Below, in pieces: positions 11,535 to 22,555 of a DNA stretch of 64,000 bases (its first letter is position 1; each line of letters starts with the position of its first letter). The position numbers and the translations under genes are program-made. The stretch is from Nemania diffusa (lineage: Eukaryota > Ascomycota > Sordariomycetes > Xylariales > Xylariaceae). The stretch lies in NCBI GenBank assembly GCA_038501195.1, contig JBBPUQ010000002.1:5471001-5535000 (forward strand), written 5' to 3'. The notes beneath the pieces were generated by a model, which ran no database searches, was not told the DNA's origin, and saw only the letters and a program-made list of their open reading frames with translations.

Positions 11535-11963
11535 ATGTCCTCATTTCGCGACCAGCTTTGGAAAACAGCCAAAGCAGCCTTCGACGAATATGGCGAGATG
11601 ACTGCAGAGTCCGTCATCGCCTACCGCAGTCCCGACTGCGTGCATCGAATATTCCCCGCCTCGGCCGGCGTTGCGAACCGCACCAATAAGGAGTACTCGG
11701 ATTTTGTGATGGAGCTCAAGAAGACCGTGCCCAACCTACGACTCATCGTCCAGGATGATTTCGGGCCTATCGTGGACGAGACGACCCGCCAGGTTCTAGC
11801 TCACTTGAAGTCCGCGGGAGACACTCCCTATGGGCCTTGCGAAACCGAGTACTTCATGGCTCTCAAGATGAATGAGAGCGGAACAGAGATAATCGAGTTC
11901 GTGGAGTTTGTAGATACTGCATATACGCTGGAGTTTATAAAGAAGGCTGGATTGAAAGTGTGA
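11535..11963 (+). CDS. SnoaL-like / NTF2-fold small protein
   Basis: Single-exon gene of 142 aa. The length and pattern fit the SnoaL-like branch of the NTF2 cone fold: an N-terminal helix (FRDQLWKTAKAAFDEY), a segment ending in YRSPDCVHRIFPAS, the helix NKEYSDFVMELKKTVPNLRLIV, and alternating strands ending IIEFVEFVDTAYTLEFIKKAGL. Fungal members are annotated as polyketide-cyclase-like or steroid-isomerase-like and are common beside secondary-metabolite genes, but many are stand-alone with unknown ligands. No catalytic residues can be assigned by eye. The ATG is the first in frame. Function beyond the fold is not claimed. Confidence 0.75.
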   Translation: MSSFRDQLWKTAKAAFDEYGEMTAESVIAYRSPDCVHRIFPASAGVANRTNKEYSDFVMELKKTVPNLRLIVQDDFGPIVDETTRQVLAHLKSAGDTPYGPCETEYFMALKMNESGTEIIEFVEFVDTAYTLEFIKKAGLKV

Positions 11964-12353
11964 TGCATGTAACATATCTGAGGGAATCAAGCATATAATA
12001 CTGTCCAGGCCACACGGTATCTACTCATATTAATAATTTTGCTTCGCTCTCCCTACTCTGCTGAAGATCTAAAAGACGGGCTCGTGAACTTATCATCTAT
12101 TGTAGTATATGCCTTCGAAGCCCTGTGAGATTCGTTTCGTAGAGTGACGATGCATAGTGACTCCGAAACGACGATGAAACCCTTGGTTCTCGAGCACATG
12201 AGATATCGAAGTGTGAAATGCAAAATGGAAAGGGGATTGTGTGCAATTGATGAGAGGTCTAGCCTTTTTAGCGAGAGTTGGTCTGGTATAGGTCATACGC
12301 GCCAGAGAGAGGCCAACAGCTTCTTAAGCATCTTAGTCGGCTCTCGACGCATC
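11964..12353. other. Spacer between convergent genes
   Basis: Convergent 3' region of the SnoaL-like gene (plus) and the 2EXR gene (minus). A minus-strand open frame of about 20 codons directly downstream of the 2EXR stop may be displaced 2EXR coding sequence (see findings). Confidence 0.35.
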
Positions 12354-12785
12354 TCAAGCTCCCATATTCCAATCTCCGGGGCCCCAGATGGTGCGTTCAA
12401 TCCGGTCTCTCCGCGGGTGAAACCAAATGCCGGGATCGCTTGGTTCATCTTCGTCGCGGAATGCCAAGACGTATCCAGTCTCTTTGACGATGCGCCGGGC
12501 TTCGTAGCACACAGAAGCTAAGGGCATTTTCAATTCGGATCGATTGAGCAACTGCATCTTTAATCCGGCCGATACCCAGACTAGGACATTGAACACTCGC
12601 GGCTCCGGGAGCGCGAACTTCCATATGATTTCGCGGATCTCGAGCGGAAGATTAGCGAAGACGAGACCCGAATCGGCGATAGTAGTAGTGATAGTAGTAG
12701 TAGAGGGAGCGGCTAGTTCCTGCTCTTGTAGTGACGTTGAGCCGTTCGAAGCGACCGACCCATTTCGATCGTTCATCGTCTTCAT
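12354..12785 (-). CDS. 2EXR-domain protein, short
   Basis: Single open frame of 143 aa. After a Ser/Thr-rich leader, FANLPLEIREIIWKFALPEPRVF matches the start of the fungal 2EXR domain, an F-box-like fold abundant in Pezizomycotina. LASVCYEARRIVKETG is its second conserved block, and IWFHPRRDRIERT the usual third. The protein ends abruptly after WGPGDWNMGA, while members are usually 200-400 aa. In another frame the sequence just past the stop reads ELEMRREPTKMLKKLLASLWRV before its own stop, which looks like coding. A recent frameshift or an unrecognised intron is therefore possible. Function of 2EXR proteins is unknown. Confidence 0.72.
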   Translation of the reverse strand: MKTMNDRNGSVASNGSTSLQEQELAAPSTTTITTTIADSGLVFANLPLEIREIIWKFALPEPRVFNVLVWVSAGLKMQLLNRSELKMPLASVCYEARRIVKETGYVLAFRDEDEPSDPGIWFHPRRDRIERTIWGPGDWNMGA

Positions 12786-13596
12786 GTTGCGATGTGAATT
12801 GCGACAGTTGGAAGCACCGCTAGTAGCAGGTTCTAGGGGTTTAGCGGATTAGAGACGGGATCCTGGCCTCTAGACTGGGGAATTCAGGACTTAAAGTTGA
12901 TTTCTCCCAAACAGGCTAGCTCAGCGAGAACTATAAACCATTAGCTCTAAGAACTAACTCATTATTGGCTATAGTCCGATGGAGACGTTTCTAAATCAAG
13001 TTAGATGGGTGCTTCTATACCTATCTAAGAAGTGCCGAAGTTCATTACCACTGTTGCTGATTGCTGATACTTATATACAATTAGACTACGTATGTAGATG
13101 TGACGTCTACTTCGATTCTAGACTGCAGATAGAACAAACATAGGGAGAATCAAGAACAATACTAATAATAGCCCGATCTATGATAGTTGTTTGATAAACG
13201 ATAACTTCAGAAAAAGAGTCATAAATTAGAATATATTAATAATCATTTGCCATATACTCGACATAAGCAACCCTGCCTCAAGTCGAATCTCATATTACCT
13301 AGTAACCTTCAGGGGCTTCAGTATCTTAGCAAAGCACGTAGAGCCGTCATGATCGTCGACTCGGAAGCTGCCCGGTGGTTACGTCCTCGTTGAGAATATG
13401 TATGCGTACGGAACGCGGATGCTGATGAAGTACCAATGACTAAGAGCGTAGGGCGTGTTTTCCCACGTCTCGTTTCAATGCTCAACGTAGTTCATGGAGG
13501 CACGAAACCGAAAATAGGTTCAAGATGCATTGTATCCGAATGAGGCATTTCGGAGACATGTAGACCTACTCCCTCTCCTGCGAAGCAACTCTCACT
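12786..13596. other. Intergenic, no gene seen
   Basis: About 800 bases upstream of the 2EXR gene and downstream of the DUF6914-like gene. Stop-rich and moderately A+T-rich; no recognisable RNA gene or repeat. Confidence 0.3.
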
Positions 13597-14193
13597 TCAT
13601 GGAACTACTTCTTCTCCCCGAAGCATGTCCCAAGTTGCTACTTTCACACCGCTGAAATCCCCTTGGCCATCAAATCGATGTTCTGCAGTCTTTTTCCGGA
13701 TATACCAAATAGCTGTGGCTTTCGCTTCCCCCCAGTTATTTACGGATGTGCTCAAAGCCTTTCTATCCTTGAGCACCGTCTCTACCGCCTCCTGCACCCA
13801 TCCAACGCAGTTCCAATTGGGCACCTCTGGCCGAATGGGGATGCTTGCAAAGGTGGACCGAAGCCGTTCGATGTCTAAAACCTTACCAATGACAACACGA
13901 GTGAGAAGAATATTCATTGCCCCGCGGTCGAGGGGCTCTTCCTCGTAGGTCCACCGTAGTTGGGGTGTTTCAGCGGATATTGTCTCTTTAGCATGGAAGC
14001 GTATACTTCGCGTGTTGTCATCAGGGTTGACTTTGGGAGCAACAATAAGAGCCCAATGGTATCTAGTTATATGTGAGCTACTTCATATCTGACACCTCCC
14101 AAAGAGAACTTACTTATCTTGTAGATTTGGCCCATTGGACTCCCTTCCCCTGGCGTACAACGCGATGTAAAGACGATCCTTGTCTGCAGGCAT
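13597..14193 (-). CDS. DUF6914-like conserved fungal protein
   Basis: Two exons on the minus strand (14193-14114, 14062-13597), joined across a 51-nt intron with donor GTAAGT, give 181 aa. The start MPADKDRLYIALYARG, then YHWALIVAPK, matches a family of small fungal proteins that I associate with DUF6914. Other family-like blocks are NILLTRVVIGKVLD, NWNCVGWVQEAV and HRFDGQGDFSGVK. The first exon supplies the conserved N-terminus; the single-frame ORF starting at 13917 alone would miss 75 residues. No catalytic role is established. The NWNCVGWV Cys with a later His (HRFDG) could suggest a papain-like or NlpC-like arrangement, but that is speculation. The gene appears intact. Confidence 0.78.
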
Positions 14194-17100
14194 AATATCG
14201 TGCAGGTATCGAAAACAAAGAAACAAGGTGATGATTCAAAAGGATCATATAAATGATTATCATTTGTAAATGCTCGGATTAGTTGCGCATTTATACTTCT
14301 TCTCTATGAAGAAGCTAGGGTTGATTACCTACTGCTAAATCATAACATTGCGGCGGTGCTCCTAGGCAAACCGTAAACAATACCCCTACGCAGTACATAC
14401 TTTCGCATTGTAGAACTTGTCTAACTGGGCGGCAGCCTCTTTAGGGAGCCCAAAATCAGCCGTGTTTCATTGCTAGTGCGTGTGGTAATACCTAAAGGGC
14501 CACAGAGAGCCAGTGTGTGGTTCTAGTGAAGCCACTTGTCAAGCAAGGGTGGAGAAAGTGATACATTGCGACCCTCCATGTTTGAATCGGGTGAATCACA
14601 GTTAGATTAATTGATGTAGTTTGAGAAGGGAGGAACGCGTTGGACAATACGCTGATAGGCGAATGATGAAAAAATGATAAATGGCACTAACCACCAATGA
14701 TATTAAAACAACCTACTCGGCGCCGGTCAAGGGACCGAAAGCCAATTTCATCTGCCCACTCTTGAGGTGGTGCCCAATCCGTGCATGATGTATTACAGAA
14801 AATACTTGATTGTGTTGACTATTATAGCCTAAACTTAGTTTCCTCTTGCTGGGCACTAGTCCTGTTGTGTGATGTCGGTACTAGTGTCAGTTTCGATAGC
14901 AAGCTAATATTGATATTCTTAATAGCAATAGTCTGCAGCCATTATGTAAGATACATAAACAGATAAGTTAGCAGTAGAGAGAATTAACCTAGAATTATCA
15001 TAAAAATATCTAATGAAATTAGAGGCCGCTACTGAACAGATAATCACTACCTATTGACTACACTATAATATCTTAGGAAATATATTTGGATTATAAAAGC
15101 CGACGATCAACCGAGCAAATGACAGAACCGCGGATCCAATTATGAATCTGAAACAACGTAAGGAGTGTACAATGAATGAACCCTGATAGATAATCGGGAT
15201 TGAAATTATACCTACAAGCCACTCCCGCTGGTAGTGTGTGTTGTACCACGGTATGGGGCCCGGGATGGCGGAAAGTCCAGGGGACAACTGCGATAGTCAC
15301 CAATCGGATCAGTATGAGAGCATTGACACTGGGCTAACTTCGAAGTACTGCGGTGACACCGAGTACAATTGACATGTGTAGTTGACAGCTGACTCACCTC
15401 CCCTGAATACAAGCAAACATGTTATTTGAGGCGATACGAAGGCATGGGAGCATGACTCCTAGAGCTGTACAATGTGGGTGCCTTGACAAATGCCAGGCTT
15501 CGACAATCTCGCATGTGCGACTACTAAAACTTAATGCTACAATACCTTTGATCTAGGCGGGCCTATATAGGTCATATCAGTAGTATGGGTATTACAAGTT
15601 AGGAACTGGTGGAACATATTGTACTTTATAGATTGAATTCACGGCGCCCACGTTCTTCTCGGTGAATAGAACGTGAGGCTCTTATGGTTTTATCACTTGT
15701 AATTCATGCTGTGCGACTTTCCAATACCTCATTTTAGCTAGATATTCTAAAGATAGTCTAACTCACATGAAGAAATTTAAGCTGTGAGAAATTTTTTTCG
15801 AGTCTACCACCAAAGCGCCTCAGGCTGCTGCCTATTGCTACCCAACTAGCCTGTATTGTCGCCTAGAGATTTCGGTACCACAAGAGGTGACTGTAGTAGG
15901 GCTACAGGGCGTGTCGGAACTTTATTGGTGGGGACATTATCGTTGTTCCATGGCCCAAATGTATATTTGTTTAAAATATCTACTGTTAAGGCTCAATTTT
16001 GACCTCTCTTTACACTGTTTGAAAGTGATATGTAAAGGCTTGACTAAACGTGTAGGTTTTCCGCTTGGGACTTTGGACTATGGTTAGTAGAATCTTCTTG
16101 AGGTTTTCTTTTTTGACTCTTCTCTTGTCACATAATAAATTTATAGGGAGGGCGCTTATGGACCCCTAGGAGTATTTAGTTGTATCAATTATTAACAGAG
16201 GACTCCCTCCCCTTCCCTGATCACTCGGGTAGGTCGTAAGGATCAATTGACTTAAGCCCTGGCCCTATACGGTATACCGCACCTAGTCTCTACTCAACTT
16301 TGTGGATATACATGACCTATTTTTACTCTAGACAAAGCCACCTGAAACTTCGCCCCTTTTCTTCCCAGTCCGGGGATCAGAGGTTTATAACATTGCTGCT
16401 AATACTGTTGATCGATTTAAATTGAGAACTATTACGAAAAATTCAACCTCGGCCGTGGGGATAGGAGCAGATGGAATCAAGTGAAATATAAAACAAAAGC
16501 TTAGATTGTCAATAATATAATATAAAGCGATAATTATACTGCCGTTAGAGTTATTTTTACAAACCCAGCCTTATATCACTACGCCATGTTTGTATTCTTC
16601 AAGGTAATATATTACGAAGACCAAATCGGAGGTTCACCATGAACCCGTTCCTAGCACACGTTACATGACAACAGCAAGCAGCCTGCTTTTGCAGCTGCGT
16701 AAACTAAGTTAAGGGTTGGGAGATAATGACTAGCTTTGGTTTCACATTCCTGTAAAGAAAATTTATTTATTCACGAGAAATATAACATTAACAATAGTAA
16801 TCAACTAAATCCAGTTTTCAAGCAGTTAGTCGTAATTTGTGAGCCTATAAGGTTTGGAGATTTTCTGAGTCTCTACGATACGGACAACAACACGAGGCCT
16901 TACAATCTTTCTTCGCAGAGTAGGTATAATATAACATCCTAGTACAACTTTGGCAAATATATCTGGGTTGGAGCCTTTTGAGACAGATCGTCATGGGATA
17001 AGATTTTTTAGCAGTGCGGAATTACAAACAGTCGAAGTCATATAATAACAACTTTTGCTCAACTTGCCAGTACTATTATCATCATTATTCATACTGTCAT

Positions 17101-18205
17101 GTAAAGCGTCACTAGAGAAGCTATCTCTAACTCTATCACAAGCCAACAGAAGCTCTCAAGCACGCTAGCAACTTAGTCGACACCTAATAGCTTCGTTTCT
17201 CCTTAACACCCAAGCAAACAGACTACTTTATATACTAAGGATCAACGTCAAGCAAGAAGCAAGACTCTCGACACGGAGCAGCCCTTTCACAAACTAGCCT
17301 GAAAGCTAACCTACTACTATAATTATTCCTTTATAGGGTTGTTAGTGGCGGCCTAGCATGACCTTTATCTGAAATGACTAATAGAACAAGTAAACATTTG
17401 TTTAAATACTCGCGGGGTAACTGTTTATGATACCAAGCTTCGTTGAGTAATATTTCGTGAGCATTGAAGTCGGGTATTTCTATTTGGGCGCAATATTTCG
17501 TACCTCAGAGTTTAGTTATGTGGTCGTATACAACATTATACCAGGCAGCGTCAATTCTTGATCGGTGATGGCCTTGCTAGAACATAATTATGGACATAAT
17601 TCGAGGGGGTGATTCGCAGAAGCTGCAAGAGTCCGTTAGATTCAATCATTTTCATACTTTCTCGAATCGAGAATGAAACAGAGGAAAGGCGGCACTGCGG
17701 CGGCCGTAGAGCCGCGACGAAGCACCGCCTCAATACTAAGGCAACTGAGACAATTTTATTCAGGAAGTTACTCTTCAGCTTTCACCTTCGCGTCTCTTAA
17801 CCTCATGAGTCATTCCGTAGTTGGGTTGGAAAAAGGGGTTAGAAAGATGCCCACTATGCTTTTTAAGTATTCCCCGCTCTCTCACTCGTATTTAGGCTCA
17901 TGTTTTGACTAGAACGATGTCTGTGACGATCAAGGGCTCATAGGGTTTCCGGACATCGGGTCTAGAGTAGGGAAAGACGATATAGCATTAGTCTGATTAG
18001 GCAGGTCGCGCTTTGGTGTCCTCAAACGATATGAGCACAGCCACAAATATGTGTGTGGCTGATCTGCTAGTCTGCCTTAGTGCCTTTTTACTGGTCGAGT
18101 TGTCAGGCCCCTCTTCCGCGTTGTCCGTGGTTACAGGATTACACCTTAATTACTCGATTTATTTTCCATTTCTTCCGGCTCATTCAGGTATCCACTACAA
18201 ACACA
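14194..18205. other. 4-kb gene-poor region
   Basis: No gene I can support. Short open frames on both strands (for example 15063-15412 minus and 17609-17912 plus) lack recognisable motifs. Composition is moderately A+T-rich with many TA steps, suggesting old decayed repeats, but no terminal repeats were found. The last 200 bases are the upstream region of the RNase HI-type gene. Confidence 0.4.
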
Positions 18206-19479
18206 ATGTCCCTCGCCTGGTATCATCTTCATGGCCGAGACTACAGCTTCGCGGACGATGCTTTATGTAATAGCGAAGGTGAGAATCGAGACAAAGATGA
18301 AGAGAACTCACGTGACGAGATAATTGAAAGCCTAAGGCAACGGGTATTGGCCTTGGAAATAGAACTAGATCGATACAAGCACCGTAGCAATCTTCCCCGG
18401 GGAAGCACACATGCCGCCCAGAGATCTTCTAACCAAATATCCTCATCTGCCTCTGCTCCTCCCCCCTTCAATTTCATAGGTGCTTGCTGGTCCTCTCAAG
18501 AACTGCCATCTTCCTCCACTACCAATTCGCATGACACTCGAGGTGGGAGAGACTTGGACTTCAGAGATCGCCTTCCTGGTGTGCTATGCCGGGCGAGAAA
18601 GGGCACTGGCCGTGTGTTCCCTACCAGATTTCCAGTATATTCGGGCTTGACGGAACCTTTTGAAATTTTCCACGGGAAGGTCATCAAACTATCCTTCGCT
18701 AGGTAAGGGGACGACTGAAGCATAACGTGAACGGTTCTATCACAAACCACGCAAAGCGTTGTACAACCAGACGTGGCTGACTCTTAGTTTTAAAGATACG
18801 TCCACCGCTTTGACTCTCGCAAAGCACTTATTTTCACTGATGGTGCATGCCTCAATAATGGGCAGCTAAACCCGAGAGCTGGCTGGGCCCTTGTATATGG
18901 CCCCGGCCTTAAGGATGAACTAGGGATAAAATCAGGACGTCTAGAGAACGAGGGGCCATTCGGCGATCTTGCCATTCAAACTAGCAATCGGGCCGAGCTT
19001 CGCGCTGTCATTGCCGCCCTACGCTATCGAGACTGGAATTACGAGGGCTTCAAGACAATTGTCATCGCTACCGACTCAGAATATGTGACCCAAGGCTCAA
19101 CAGTGGTAAGTAATTTACACGCTCGTTTTCTTCTTACGTAGTCCCTCTTGAAGACAGAGGGCCCCTTCTAGCCCCCATTTATGACTAACTCTTTCTACCC
19201 TCCCAAAATGACCGCGAATTGCGCTTAAGATGGTAGTAGTTGACTTTGATCTAGTGGGCTAGGACGTGGGTTAAGAATGGTTGGCGGAGGAATGACGATA
19301 CCGCTGTGAAGAACAAGGACTTGTGGGAGATGCTTCTAGGAGAGGCAGAGATATTGCAGACCAAAGGGATTTCTATCCAATTTTGGCGAATTCCCAGAGA
19401 GTGGAATACAGTAGCGGATGCGGCTGCAAAGAAAGCTGCTAAGGAGCCTGTAGAGGAGCAATATATGGATGCATTTTGA
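18206..19479 (+). CDS. RNase HI-type protein with a charged N-terminal extension
   Basis: Three exons (18206-18702, 18796-19105, 19255-19479) join in phase and give 343 aa. The C-terminal half is an RNase H fold with the four acidic residues in order: D181 in FTDGACLNNG, E233 in NRAELRAV, D259 in ATDSEYV and D324 in VADAAAKKAA. The stretch WARTWVKNGWRRND is the expected handle region. It would cleave RNA in RNA:DNA hybrids. The N-terminal 165 residues are charged, with a short coiled-coil-like piece (EIIESLRQRVLALEIELDRYK), and lack a recognisable hybrid-binding domain. I chose the ATG at 18206 for its ACACAATG context; an in-frame ATG at 18080 is less likely. The gene lies 360 bp upstream of the RNase H2C gene. 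It appears intact; it may be an orphan fungal RNase H rather than the main RNH1. Confidence 0.88.
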
Positions 19480-19839
19480 ATGCTGGGCTGATAGAGAGAA
19501 CTTGGTGCTGTCGATTGTTGTAAGAACCTAGCAGACGGGACTGTGGACATGAACGGATCAGTACATTTAATGTGGCTAGACAGAAAAGAATAGATCTAAG
19601 TTTAATCTCAGGGGCGTAGACATAGGGGGTTGATGAATATCCTTAACAGACATCAATTTCGTTGACGACGTGGATGGATGGAACCTTTTTATGTGACTAA
19701 AAAATACATGCAATATGTGAGGGACTGAAATTCAACAAAGCGATTTTCATGTTCCTCTCAACTCACTAGGTACCTATTAGGTTCCTCGACGCGTCTTAAT
19801 TAAACACGTACCAAACCTCCTGCAACGCCGCAAATCAAG
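19480..19839. other. Spacer between the two RNase H-related genes
   Basis: Contains the 3' end of the RNase HI-type gene and the promoter of the RNase H2C gene. TACCTATTAGGTTCC lies about 75 bases before the next start. Nothing else is recognised. Confidence 0.3.
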
Positions 19840-20445
19840 ATGCCTCCACCATTATTCACAGTAGAGTCTGGAGCCTCTGAACAGGAGACGGCTACGGTGA
19901 ACTTACTGCCTTGCCGAATCAACCACGATGGGGATGTGAAGTCCGACACATTATGGAATCCCACCAAGACTCAGGGTGAGTGATCCTCCTTAGGCAAAGA
20001 GCCAGGTGGAAAAGGTCTAACCGAGTCATTGCGAACCAGATGGCTTACAGACCGCATATCTAAGAGGCAGAAAGCTTCATGGAAAGGCTCTGAAGCTACC
20101 AGAAGGGTATCGTGGCATGGTCGTCGAGCAGACGGACGTAAAACCCGGTATATCAGCGAAGCAGGAACAGACCGACGGGGATGTTGAGATGGTAGAAAAC
20201 CCAGAAGACCAACTGAAAGTCGGCGCGATGAAGGGCAAGGCGGCATTTGACGAGTTGATGGTTTGGGGCCACGAGTCCACGAGCGATTCCACGGGAGATC
20301 CTTACGTGCGAGGGATAGAGGAATGGATCGCATTTGCCGAAGAGGTTTGGGGATCAACTTACCTAGTTAATGGGAATCAAGATATGCTAACCATTTTCTC
20401 TAGATACACTCACCTGACCCGGATTCGGAGTCGTCTACAAAGTAA
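19840..20445 (+). CDS. RNH203: Ribonuclease H2 subunit C
   Basis: Non-catalytic subunit of the trimeric RNase H2, which removes ribonucleotides and RNA primers from DNA in the nucleus. Three exons (19840-19975, 20040-20344, 20404-20445) give 160 aa, close to the family's usual 150-170. Diagnostic blocks are NLLPCRINHDG near the N-terminus, TAYLRGRKLHGKALKLPEGY spanning the second exon, and the C-terminal GDPYVRGIEEWIAFAEEIHS. The IHS ending appears only when the short last intron (20345-20403; branch-like GCTAAC, acceptor TCTAG) is removed; reading through gives an unrelated tail. The acidic linker between the blocks is typical. The neighbour upstream is an RNase HI-type gene on the same strand. 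Confidence 0.92.
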
Positions 20446-20820
20446 TGCGATAGGCTGGGATCGATCACTCAAGTGATGGCTTTGTGTTTAAATTAGGTAT
20501 CTGGGTGTTTGGAGTACAGGGGTTAGGTGATAGGAATTCGAATTCAGAGTTACGATGAAGTCCTTGAAACCCACCACTCGGTTTTTCGTGTTCGGTAGCG
20601 TTCCCAGCTCGTTTTTGGTTTCCTGATACCTCCACAGTGTATATATACGGTATGCACTTGAACTTGGTACTGTATTTCTAGCCTCTTTCTGCGCTGTAAA
20701 TTGCCCCTCCACTCACTGCGGTACCCACCCAACTTTCTCGCATCTGCATCAAATCATCCTCCAACGCATCATTACAGCCGACTTCCATCAAAACCAACGC
20801 GTCGTCGTCCGAATTTCATC
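20446..20820. other. Promoter and 5' leader of the ESA1 gene
   Basis: Spacer between RNase H2C and the MYST acetyltransferase. The frame of the latter is open upstream to 20701, but that part reads as C-rich leader rather than protein. Confidence 0.35.
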
Positions 20821-22311
20821 ATGAGTCCGAGCGCCCTTAATGGGGAGGCGGCTGTCGGGCCCGAGGGGCCGCGACAGAAGAGCAGGGCGACGATTGACAC
20901 GCTGGGAGCTGGGTGCATCGCCATGGTCGAGAAGAACGGACAGGCCCGTCGCGCCGAAATCCTGAGCATAAAAGACACGAAGAGCGGCCGGCAATTCTAC
21001 TGCAACTTCGACAACTTCAACAAGCGTCTCGACGAGTGGGTCCCCGCCAAGCGCATAGACTTCGATCAGGATGTCGAGTGGCCGAATCCCGACAAGGACA
21101 AGCAGAAGGACAGCAAGGGCAAGAATAACACCGTATCGAAAAAGAAGGTCCCTCCGAGCAAGGCCCAGAAACGTCCCGGGAAAAGGGAGCAGTCTGTCTT
21201 ATCGGAAACCGTCACTCCTCACCCGTGGCCCGAGGTGTCGGACACGCAACCACCATCCAAAGCACCTTCGACCCCCAGGGATCTGGAGCAGAAATCTACA
21301 GGGACGCCTATGGTCGGAGGCGATGAGATGGATATCGATGAAGATGATCAGGCTCCTGAAGTTAAGAAAGAGATAGAATTTAGCAGAGAGGCTGAGATCG
21401 AGAAATTACGGACGGGTGGCTCCATGACGCAAAACCCGACAGAACTCGCTCGAATACGAAACATATCGAAGGTACAATTCGGTCAGTTCGACCTGTTCCC
21501 GTGGTACTTCTCACCCTACCCGGAATCCTTCACCCAGGAGGATGTCATTTTCATATGTGAGTTCTGTCTGAGCTATTATGGCGACAAGAAGTCTTTCACG
21601 AGGCACCGCCAAAAGTGCAGCTTGCAGCACCCGCCCGGCAATGAGATCTACCGCGACGATTACGTGTCGTTCTTCGAGATCGATGGCCGCCGGCAGCGCA
21701 CGTGGTGCCGGAACCTGTGTCTCCTCTCTAAAATGTTTCTTGACCACAAGACCCTTTACTATGATGTGGACCCTTTCCTATTCTACGTGATGACGCAAAA
21801 GACCGAGAAAGGTCACCATCTCGTAGGGTACTTCTCCAAAGAGAAAGAGAGCGCCGACGGATACAACGTCGCGTGTATTCTCACCCTTCCCCAGTATCAG
21901 AGAAAGGGGTTTGGTCGACTGCTTATCCAGTTCTCCTACGAACTCTCTAAAGTCGAAGGCAAGCTTGGGTCTCCCGAGAAGCCTCTGTCGGATCTGGGAC
22001 TCCTGAGTTACCGGCAGTACTGGTCGGAGAATATCATAGACTTCTTGTTAGAGCTAAATGACCGCGACGAGAAGTCGAGTATCGAAAGTATCTCCACCGC
22101 GCTCGCGATGACGACGCAGGACGTCGAACATACGCTGCAAGCTCTGAAGATGCAAGTATACCACAAGGGAGAGCACAAGCTCGTGATACCGGAGCCGATG
22201 ATCCAGCAGCGGGAGAAGGCCAAGATGAAGAAGAAGCGATACATTTCGCCGGAGAATATCCAATGGAAACCTCCCGTCTTCACGGCGTCGACTAGAACTT
22301 GGGGCTGGTAG
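20821..22311 (+). CDS. ESA1: MYST histone acetyltransferase, NuA4 catalytic subunit
   Basis: Acetylates histone H4 and H2A tails as the catalytic subunit of NuA4. Single exon, 496 aa from the ATG at 20821. The N-terminal Tudor-knot/chromo-barrel is at about residues 25-85 (NFDNFNKRLDEWVPAKRID). A low-complexity Lys/Pro linker follows. The MYST C2HC zinc finger is ICEFCLSYYGDKKSFTRHRQ, and the acetyl-CoA region is QYQRKGFGRLL. The catalytic cysteine is C352 in YNVACILTLP and the general-base glutamate is E386 in GSPEKPLSDLG. Their spacing of 34 residues equals that of yeast Esa1 C304/E338. The C-terminus IQWKPPVFTASTRTWGW is characteristic. An in-frame ATG at 20701 would add 40 residues but lies in leader-like sequence. 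Intact and essential in fungi studied. Confidence 0.96.
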   Translation: MSPSALNGEAAVGPEGPRQKSRATIDTLGAGCIAMVEKNGQARRAEILSIKDTKSGRQFYCNFDNFNKRLDEWVPAKRIDFDQDVEWPNPDKDKQKDSKGKNNTVSKKKVPPSKAQKRPGKREQSVLSETVTPHPWPEVSDTQPPSKAPSTPRDLEQKSTGTPMVGGDEMDIDEDDQAPEVKKEIEFSREAEIEKLRTGGSMTQNPTELARIRNISKVQFGQFDLFPWYFSPYPESFTQEDVIFICEFCLSYYGDKKSFTRHRQKCSLQHPPGNEIYRDDYVSFFEIDGRRQRTWCRNLCLLSKMFLDHKTLYYDVDPFLFYVMTQKTEKGHHLVGYFSKEKESADGYNVACILTLPQYQRKGFGRLLIQFSYELSKVEGKLGSPEKPLSDLGLLSYRQYWSENIIDFLLELNDRDEKSSIESISTALAMTTQDVEHTLQALKMQVYHKGEHKLVIPEPMIQQREKAKMKKKRYISPENIQWKPPVFTASTRTWGW

Positions 22312-22555
22312 TTAATCATTTGCTTGGACCTGTACTGTCTTAGGTCTTTGGTTCTTCACATGGCTTTCTTTGTACGATAAAACGAGCGAGCGACCATCCT
22401 GCTTCAAATTAGATACCCCAAATACCTTAATGCATGATGCGTGATGCATGACTTTTTCCAACATGAACTCCCTATGCCTATACACGTGATTGTGCCCTCG
22501 TAGTGCCGTGACCATAGATTTGAAACATGAAATACGAGTGAATTAAACCCACCCT

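Noticed and set aside
15063..15412. Overlapping minus-strand frames of 66-74 codons
   Set aside because: Several frames are open at once, with no signal peptide or consistent cysteine pattern; treated as chance.
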